Shown here: positions 23,338 to 28,669 of the stretch, in pieces
Numbering within the stretch: the first letter of the stretch is position 1
Layout: each line of letters opens with the position of its first letter
Assembly (NCBI GenBank): GCA_027346925.1
Contig: DAIERH010000006.1
Span: forward strand, 1 to 28,669
Length of the DNA: 28,669 bases
DNA from: Geobacter sp.
GTDB lineage: Bacteria; Desulfobacterota; Desulfuromonadia; Geobacterales; Pseudopelobacteraceae
Direction of reading: 5' to 3'
The notes under the pieces: generated by a model
What the model saw: the letters and a program-made list of their open reading frames with translations, nothing else
What the model was told of the DNA's origin: nothing
Databases searched by the model: none
Position numbers and translations under genes: made by a program

Positions 23338-24369
23338 ATGCTCGTAAAGGACTTTGACTTCCATCTCCCTCCGGAATTGATCGCCCGTCATCCCGCCATC
23401 GAGCGGGATGCGTCCCGCCTGATGGTACTGAACCGTCGCACCGGCGGGATCGGTGAAGACCGTTTCAGGAATATCGCCTCCTATCTGGCGCCCGGCGACC
23501 TGCTGGTGATGAACGACACGCGGGTTATCCCTGCCCGGATATTGGGCCGCCGGGAATCGGGAGGAAAGGTGGAAATCTTCCTGCTGCGCCGTGCCGGAGG
23601 CAATCCCGAATGCTGGTCCTGCCTGCTCAGGGCCTCGAAACGCTTCCGTCCGGGCCAGGTTATTGACCTTGCAACCGGCATGAAGGCCATGATACGCACC
23701 CGGCTGGATGACGATTCCTGGCAGGTGGAGTTCATCGGATCAGAGCCGTTCGATAGCTGGCTGGAGCGGGAAGGGCGCATACCGTTACCCCCCTACCTTC
23801 AGCGTGACGACGACGAGCGGGACCGGGAGCGCTACCAAACGGTATACGCACAGACTCCCGGCGCCGTGGCGGCACCGACCGCAGGACTGCATTTCACGCG
23901 GGAACTGCTGACGGAACTGGAAGGGAAGGGGGTCGTAGTCGCCCATCTGACCCTTCACACCGGGCTGGGTACCTTCCTGCCGGTACGGGTGGAGCGCGTT
24001 CAGGACCACCGGATTCACACCGAGCGTTATGTTCTGCCGCGAGCGACGGCAGACGCCATCCTTGCCGCAAAGGAGCGCGGCAACAGGGTCGTGGCCGTGG
24101 GAACCACGACGGCCAGGACACTGGAATACGCCGCCAACGGCGATGGGAATGTCAGGGCTGGTAATGGTGATGCCGATATCTTCATCTATCCAGGCCATTG
24201 TTTTAAAGTTGTGGATGCACTCGTGACCAATTTCCATCTGCCGGAATCGACGCTGCTCATGCTGGTGTCGGCCTTTGCCGGGAGGGAATATGTTGCGGAG
24301 GCGTACCGCGAGGCGGTCAAACGCGGCTTCAGGTTTTACAGCTACGGCGATGCCATGCTGATCTGTTGA
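23338..24369 (+). CDS. queA: S-adenosylmethionine:tRNA ribosyltransferase-isomerase
   Basis: QueA, 343 residues, close to the usual 340-356. It moves the ribosyl part of SAM to preQ1 in the anticodon of tRNAs for Asp, Asn, His and Tyr, forming epoxyqueuosine. Diagnostic stretches in order are FDFHLPPELIARHP, LLVMNDTRVIPARI, GKVEIFLLRR, RIPLPPYLQR, YAQTPGAVAAPTAGLHF, LHTGLGTFLPV and NFHLPESTLLMLVSAF. The ATG at 23338 has only a weak ribosome site; a nearby ATG at 23333 is out of frame. It forms the head of the queA-tgt-yajC-secD-secF order found in many bacteria. A palindromic repeat lies in the gap before tgt. Confidence 0.96.
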   Translation: MLVKDFDFHLPPELIARHPAIERDASRLMVLNRRTGGIGEDRFRNIASYLAPGDLLVMNDTRVIPARILGRRESGGKVEIFLLRRAGGNPECWSCLLRASKRFRPGQVIDLATGMKAMIRTRLDDDSWQVEFIGSEPFDSWLEREGRIPLPPYLQRDDDERDRERYQTVYAQTPGAVAAPTAGLHFTRELLTELEGKGVVVAHLTLHTGLGTFLPVRVERVQDHRIHTERYVLPRATADAILAAKERGNRVVAVGTTTARTLEYAANGDGNVRAGNGDADIFIYPGHCFKVVDALVTNFHLPESTLLMLVSAFAGREYVAEAYREAVKRGFRFYSYGDAMLIC

Positions 24370-24378
24370 AAGGCAGGG

Positions 24379-24451
24379 ATGAAGGATGAATTTATGACGG
24401 ATGAAAGAACGTTATAAAGCAGTACTGCATAATTCATCCATCATCCTTCAT
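24379..24451. repeat. Palindromic intergenic repeat between queA and tgt
   Basis: ATGAAGGATGA (24379-24389) is exactly complementary to TCATCCTTCAT (24441-24451), and within them GGATGAA (24399-24405) pairs with TTCATCC (24433-24439), leaving a 27-base loop. The unit is built from repeated GGATGAA-like heptamers. It has no U-tract, so it does not look like an intrinsic terminator, and it is unlike the 5852/10806 repeat family. It occupies nearly the whole gap and leaves tgt without a visible ribosome site. Confidence 0.65.
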
Positions 24452-24463
24452 AATTACCCATAC

Positions 24464-25597
24464 ATGTCAGTCTCCAACTTCACACTCCTGCATCGCGACG
24501 CCTCCTGCGGGGCGCGCCTCGGCTCTTTGAAAACGGCCCACGGCGAGATAGATACCCCGATCTTCATGCCTGTGGGGACCAACGCCACGGTCAAGGCCAT
24601 GACCCCGGAAGACCTGCTGGCGGTGAATGCCCAAATCATCCTGGCCAATACCTATCACCTCTACCTGCGACCGGGACACCGGCTGGTGGAGCAATTGGGC
24701 GGCCTGCACCGCTTCATGAACTGGCAGCGGCCCATTCTGACCGACAGCGGGGGATTCCAGGTCTTCAGCCTGGGGGAATTGCGCACGATCAGCGAAGAGG
24801 GGGTCCGCTTCCAATCCCACCTGGACGGCTCCAGTCATGTCCTGACGCCGGAGTTGTCGGTCCGTATCCAGGAGGCGCTGGGGGCGGACATCATCATGTG
24901 TTTTGACGAGTGCCCCCCTGCCACGGCCGATTACGCGTACGTCGGCCGCTCGCTGGAACTGACCACCCGTTGGGCGCGGCGCTGCAAGGAGGCCCATTGC
25001 CGGGAAGGGCAGCAGCTCTTCGGCATCGTCCAGGGGGGCATGCACCATGACCTGCGCGCCCGCAGCCTGGACGAGATCCGTGACATCGGTTTCGACGGTT
25101 ATGCGCTGGGCGGCCTTTCTGTGGGCGAGGAAAAGGAGCAGATGTATGGGGTTATGGAGTGTTGCGCCCCGTTGCTGCCCCAGGACAGTCCGCGCTACAT
25201 CATGGGGATCGGCGCCCCGGAGGACCTGATTGAGGCGGTCTGGCACGGCTACGACATGTTCGACTGCGTCATGCCGACCCGAAATGCCAGAAACGGCATG
25301 CTCTTCACCAGTCAGGGACGGATCAACATCAAGGCCAAGCTCTACGAGGAGGATCAGGCGGCGTTGGACCCGGGCTGCGGCTGTTATGTCTGCCGGAACT
25401 ATTCCCGCGCCTACCTGCGGCACCTCTACCGCAGCGGCGAGATACTGGCATCACACTTGAATACCTATCACAATCTGTATTATTATCTTGATCTCATGCT
25501 CCGGATGCGGGAGGCGATCCGGGAGGATAGATTCACTGAATTCCGTCGACAGTTTTATATTGAGCAAGCACGAAATCAAATGGTTAAAGGAGGATAG
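24464..25597 (+). CDS. tgt: tRNA-guanine transglycosylase
   Basis: Tgt, 377 residues against 375 in E. coli. It exchanges guanine-34 for preQ1 in GUN-anticodon tRNAs, the step before QueA. The substrate site has TDSGGFQVFSL, the middle holds IVQGGMHHDLR and YALGGLSVGEE, and the nucleophile region is YDMFDCVMPTRNARNG. The zinc site is complete: C305, C307, C310 and H336, each offset by three from E. coli. The ATG at 24464 is chosen because homology begins there; an in-frame ATG at 24401 would place 21 unrelated residues from the palindromic repeat in front. No clear ribosome site precedes it. The yajC ribosome site lies within its last codons. Confidence 0.97.
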   Translation: MSVSNFTLLHRDASCGARLGSLKTAHGEIDTPIFMPVGTNATVKAMTPEDLLAVNAQIILANTYHLYLRPGHRLVEQLGGLHRFMNWQRPILTDSGGFQVFSLGELRTISEEGVRFQSHLDGSSHVLTPELSVRIQEALGADIIMCFDECPPATADYAYVGRSLELTTRWARRCKEAHCREGQQLFGIVQGGMHHDLRARSLDEIRDIGFDGYALGGLSVGEEKEQMYGVMECCAPLLPQDSPRYIMGIGAPEDLIEAVWHGYDMFDCVMPTRNARNGMLFTSQGRINIKAKLYEEDQAALDPGCGCYVCRNYSRAYLRHLYRSGEILASHLNTYHNLYYYLDLMLRMREAIREDRFTEFRRQFYIEQARNQMVKGG

Positions 25598-25601
25598 TTC
25601 A

Positions 25602-25925
25602 ATGTTCGGATTAGCATTTGCCATGGCAGGTCCCCCCGGGGGGGGCGCAGGTTCGGGTGGCGGGATGGCTGCGTTTCAGCAGATCATTCCTCTCGTATTC
25701 ATGTTTGCCATCTTCTATTTCCTGTTGATCCGCCCGCAACAGAAAAAGGCCAAGGAACACAAGACGTTGCTGGATGCGCTCAAAAAAGGTGATAATGTTG
25801 TTACCGCCGGCGGCGTACATGGCAAGGTGACCTCAGTCGACGACACCATCGTTACCCTGGAAATCGCAACCGGGGTCAATATCAAGATTACCAAGAGCTA
25901 CATCGCCTCAGTCAAAAAGGACTAG
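25602..25925 (+). CDS. yajC: Sec translocon accessory subunit YajC
   Basis: YajC, 107 residues, a single-span inner-membrane protein that associates with SecDF and YidC. A Gly/Pro-rich N-terminal stretch (GPPGGGAGSGGG) precedes the membrane helix IIPLVFMFAIFYFLLI, followed by the conserved RPQQKKAKEHK and a small cytoplasmic domain with GDNVVTAGGVHGKV. The start ATG at 25602 is set by an excellent AAAGGAGGA at 25586-25594, seven bases away and overlapping the tgt stop, so an extended reading of the frame into tgt is rejected. It is 27 bases upstream of secD in the same operon. Confidence 0.97.
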   Translation: MFGLAFAMAGPPGGGAGSGGGMAAFQQIIPLVFMFAIFYFLLIRPQQKKAKEHKTLLDALKKGDNVVTAGGVHGKVTSVDDTIVTLEIATGVNIKITKSYIASVKKD

Positions 25926-25952
25926 GATCAAACCGAAGGGAGACCGAGCTTC

Positions 25953-27545
25953 ATGCCTAAAGGAACCGGCTGGCGCATAAGCCTGATATGCATCTTCGTT
26001 CTTCTGTCGTTTCTGTACCTGACCCCCACACTGGTGGCCAAGCTGCCGACGTGGTGGTCCGGGCTCTTGCCCAAGGACAAGATTCATCTGGGGCTTGACC
26101 TGCAGGGGGGGACGCACCTGGTGTTGGAGGTGGATACCCAGAAGGCGGTGGAAGGGTCGCTGGATATCGTGGCCACCGACCTGGAAGACACGCTGAACAG
26201 CAAAAACCTCCGCTTCAAGCGGATCAGCCGTATAGGCTCGGACCAGGTGTCCGTCCAACTCTACGAAAAGGGAACGGCGGAAGATGTCCAGAAACTGCTC
26301 AAGGACAAATACCCCGGTTACGAACTCAGTCCACCGCACGATGAGGGGGGCTTTGTCGCCCTGAACCTGCGCATTAACGACAAGGATGCCCAGGATCGCA
26401 AGGACAAGGCAGTCCAACAGGCCCTCGAGACCATCCGCAACAGGATCGACCAGTTCGGAGTATCCGAGCCGGTCATCCAGCGCGAGGGGGTCAACCATAT
26501 CGTGGTGCAGCTTCCCGGCATCAAGGACCCCCAGCGCGCCATCGACCTGATCGGCAAGACCGCCCGGCTGGAATTCAAGATGGTCCGCGAGGACGTTCCG
26601 CCCACCTCCACAAACATCCCGGACGACGCGGAAGTGCTCAAGGAGAAGTCGGTTGATCCGACCACCGGCGCCGTGTCCGAGATTCCGTTCGTGGTGCAAA
26701 AGAAATCGCTCATTACCGGCGACTTGCTGACCGACGCCCAGGTGCGCATCGACTCACAGTTCAACCAACCCTACGTGGCCATTGAATTCAATTCCCTGGG
26801 GGCCAAGCTGTTCGACCAGGTGACCGCCGCCAACGTGGGCAAACGTTTTGCCATCGTGCTGGACAACAACGTCTATTCCGCCCCGGTCATCCGGGAACGC
26901 ATCTCCGGCGGCAGCGCCCAGATCTCGGGCAATTTCACCGAGAAGACCGCCTCTGACCTGGCCATAGTGCTGCGGGCCGGCGCGCTTCCCGCTCCGGTCA
27001 AGATCATTCAGAACGTGACTGTAGGTCCCTCCCTGGGGGAAGACTCCATCCACAAGGGGCTGATGGCCGGCCTGATCGGCGTGGTGCTGGTCGTGCTCTT
27101 CATGGCGGTCTACTACCGGCTCTCCGGCATGGTGGCCAACGTCGGCATGGTGCTGAACGTGATCTATCTTATGGGGGCTCTGGCGGCCCTGGGCGCTACC
27201 CTGACCCTGCCGGGCATTGCCGCCATCGTCCTGTTGATCGGTATGTCGGTGGACTCGAACGTCATCATCTTCGAGCGCATCCGTGAGGAGCTGAAACTGG
27301 GCAAGACGCCCAAGGCGGCGCTGGATGCCGGTTACGACAAGGCCTTCCTGACCATCATGGACTCCCACATCACCACCCTGATCACCGCGGCGGTGCTGTT
27401 CCAGTTCGGCACCGGCCCGGTGAAAGGGTTTGCCGTTTCCCTCAGCCTGGGTGTCATCATCAACCTGTTCACCTCGCTGATCGGCACCAAGGTGACCTTT
27501 GACCTGTTCCTTGCCAAGGGAACAGCCAAGAAACTGAGCATATAG
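25953..27545 (+). CDS. secD: Protein translocase subunit SecD
   Basis: SecD, 530 residues, shorter than the E. coli form (615) but common for this lineage. It is an RND-like inner-membrane protein that uses the proton gradient to pull proteins through SecYEG. A first membrane helix lies at about 8-28, followed by the GLDLQGGTHLVLEV motif, a large periplasmic P1 domain including RNRIDQFGVSEPVIQ and LPGIKDPQRAIDLIGKTA, then five C-terminal helices from about 365 on with GMSVDSNVIIFERIREEL. The ATG at 25953 has GGGAG about ten bases upstream. secF follows after 14 bases. No truncation or odd residue was noticed. Confidence 0.97.
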   Translation: MPKGTGWRISLICIFVLLSFLYLTPTLVAKLPTWWSGLLPKDKIHLGLDLQGGTHLVLEVDTQKAVEGSLDIVATDLEDTLNSKNLRFKRISRIGSDQVSVQLYEKGTAEDVQKLLKDKYPGYELSPPHDEGGFVALNLRINDKDAQDRKDKAVQQALETIRNRIDQFGVSEPVIQREGVNHIVVQLPGIKDPQRAIDLIGKTARLEFKMVREDVPPTSTNIPDDAEVLKEKSVDPTTGAVSEIPFVVQKKSLITGDLLTDAQVRIDSQFNQPYVAIEFNSLGAKLFDQVTAANVGKRFAIVLDNNVYSAPVIRERISGGSAQISGNFTEKTASDLAIVLRAGALPAPVKIIQNVTVGPSLGEDSIHKGLMAGLIGVVLVVLFMAVYYRLSGMVANVGMVLNVIYLMGALAALGATLTLPGIAAIVLLIGMSVDSNVIIFERIREELKLGKTPKAALDAGYDKAFLTIMDSHITTLITAAVLFQFGTGPVKGFAVSLSLGVIINLFTSLIGTKVTFDLFLAKGTAKKLSI

Positions 27546-27559
27546 GGGGAGCACCGTAC

Positions 27560-28483
27560 ATGGAACTTCTGGGCAAGACCAACATAGACTTCATCGGCAA
27601 GCGCAACATTGCCTTTGCCATATCATCGATCATCGCCATTCTGGGGATCATCGGCATCATCCAGATCGGCCGCGGGGCCGCCAACATGGGGATCGATTTT
27701 TCCGGCGGCACCGCCATGCAGCTCAAGTTCGACAAGCCGATGCCGATCGCCGAGGCCCGCAAGGCGCTCCATAAGAACGGCATCACCAAGGTGGACCTGC
27801 AGGAGATCACGGAGGGGAACAAGCTCCTGATCAAGATCGACAAGAATGCCAGCGCCGCTCTCGGCAAACCTGCCGACGCCGTGCAGGCGGCGTTCAAGAA
27901 GGAGCGCCCCGATAACCCCTTCGTGGTGGAGAGCACCACGGAGATCGGCCCCTCCATCGGTGACAAGTTGCGCAAGGACACCCTGGTGGCGGTCGCCATT
28001 TCACTGCTTGGGATCATCCTGTACATCGCCTGGCGTTTCGACTTCAAGTTCGGTATCGGCGCCACGGTGGCCACGCTGCACGACTGCCTGGCCATGTTTG
28101 CCGCCTTTTACGTGATGAACAAGGAGATCAACCTGCTCTTCATCACGGCTGTGCTCACCATTGCCGGTTATTCGCTGACCGACACGGTGGTGGTGTTCGA
28201 CCGCATCCGCGAAAACCTGCACAAGAACCTCAAGGGTGCCATGCACACCATCTTCAACCAGAGCATCAACGAGGTGCTCTCCCGGACCATCGTCACCTCC
28301 CTGACCGTGTTCCTGGCCGCGGCATCCCTGTTCTTCTTCGGCGGAGAGGTGATCCACGATTTCTCGTTCGCGCTTCTGGTGGGCGTGTTGGTCGGCACTT
28401 ATTCCTCGGTCTTCGTCGCCAGCCCCATCGTGGTGCTGCTCGAAAATCGCGCCCTGGCGAAACAGGGCACAGATAAGGCGTGA
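27560..28483 (+). CDS. secF: Protein translocase subunit SecF
   Basis: SecF, 307 residues, the partner of SecD. It has one N-terminal helix (AFAISSIIAILGIIGIIQIG), the GIDFSGGTAMQ motif, a short periplasmic domain with ESTTEIGPSIGDKLR, and five further helices, with SLTDTVVVFDRIRENL and NQSINEVLSRTIVTSLT in the usual places. The ATG at 27560 is preceded by GGGGGAGC. It ends the queA-tgt-yajC-secD-secF run; another gene starts 36 bases on in the same direction and may share the transcript. Confidence 0.97.
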   Translation: MELLGKTNIDFIGKRNIAFAISSIIAILGIIGIIQIGRGAANMGIDFSGGTAMQLKFDKPMPIAEARKALHKNGITKVDLQEITEGNKLLIKIDKNASAALGKPADAVQAAFKKERPDNPFVVESTTEIGPSIGDKLRKDTLVAVAISLLGIILYIAWRFDFKFGIGATVATLHDCLAMFAAFYVMNKEINLLFITAVLTIAGYSLTDTVVVFDRIRENLHKNLKGAMHTIFNQSINEVLSRTIVTSLTVFLAAASLFFFGGEVIHDFSFALLVGVLVGTYSSVFVASPIVVLLENRALAKQGTDKA

Positions 28484-28519
28484 CCACCAGTATTTGCCCG
28501 TAAGGAGGGAGATATCCAG

Positions 28520-28669
28520 TTGAAAAAGGAATCGGTACTGATAGCTGTTGTTGCCCTGGTGGTCGGATTTCTGGGCGGTTACCTCGCAGGCACCATGGGC
28601 ACGGCCGGCAAAGCCCAGCAGGAAGCAGCCTCCATTCCCCCGGGGGCAGGCTCGCCCACCGACTATTCC
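28520..28669 (+). CDS. N-terminus of a membrane-anchored protein, cut by the window end
   Basis: The first 50 residues of a gene that runs off the right edge. It starts with TTG at 28520, ten bases after a strong AAGGAGGG at 28502-28509. The reading MKKESVLIAVVALVVGFLGG shows a short basic N-terminus and one hydrophobic segment (residues 6-23), then a flexible stretch rich in Ala, Gly, Pro and Gln. This fits a single-pass inner-membrane anchor or uncleaved signal with a periplasmic domain. The family cannot be told from this part. Its place directly after secF suggests co-transcription. Confidence 0.75.
   Translation, partial: MKKESVLIAVVALVVGFLGGYLAGTMGTAGKAQQEAASIPPGAGSPTDYS

Noticed and set aside
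24401..24463. N-terminal extension of Tgt from ATG 24401
   Set aside because: The added residues are translated palindromic repeat and do not belong to the family; zinc-ligand numbering from 24464 matches E. coli with a constant offset of three.

Overview
The window is GC-rich, gene-dense bacterial chromosome. It most likely comes from a Geobacter-like member of the Desulfuromonadia (former Deltaproteobacteria). This is inferred from a periplasmic CxxCH (haem c) motif on a GGDEF-EAL signalling protein, a PAS histidine kinase with a Cys-rich GCGTG-type motif, and the order spoIID-like, queA, tgt, yajC, secD, secF. No rRNA, tRNA, CRISPR array, phage or transposase gene is visible. The organism call was not tested by any search.

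Region 1 (1-10799, + strand) is a surface-polysaccharide (O-antigen/LPS type) locus. It opens with the last 36 residues of a protein that may be a Wzt-type export ATPase. A SAM methyltransferase follows, then a tight run of glycosyltransferases (GT9, GT2, GT4, and a GT2 with a long C-terminal extension), an FAD protein of the UDP-galactopyranose mutase/amine oxidase type, and a second GT9. The dTDP-rhamnose genes rfbB and rfbD close the region. A 60-residue Cys/His-rich protein lies on the opposite strand between the second GT9 and rfbB. The first ~850 bases are visibly more AT-rich than the rest.

Region 2 (10800-14142, +) makes and probably senses around GDP-mannose. It holds a stand-alone type II phosphomannose isomerase cupin, a lipoprotein, a GMP-only mannose-1-phosphate guanylyltransferase and, overlapping it, a PAS histidine kinase. 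The cupin and manC look like the two halves of the usual fused ManC enzyme.

Region 3 (14143-17023, +) is a biotin operon, bioF-bioH-bioC, behind a near-ideal BirA operator (TTGTCAACC-N15-GGTTGACAA). BioC and BioH would make pimeloyl-ACP, and BioF would take it to the first ring precursor.

Region 4 (17020-21949, - strand) holds an ArsR-family repressor with its own recognisable promoter, then an operon running GGDEF-EAL protein, oppD-like and oppF-like. The two ATPases have no permease or binding-protein gene beside them.

Region 5 (22185-28669, +) is housekeeping: a SpoIID-family protein, queA and tgt (queuosine), yajC-secD-secF (Sec translocon accessory complex), and the start of a membrane-anchored protein cut by the window end.

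The most unusual non-coding structure is a pair of related long imperfect palindromes at 5852-5981 and 10806-10980. The second has 13-bp perfect terminal inverted repeats and is flanked by CATAA on both sides, as expected for a MITE-like element. The two copies are in opposite orientation and bracket the FAD-GT9-rfbBD block. A different palindrome lies between queA and tgt.
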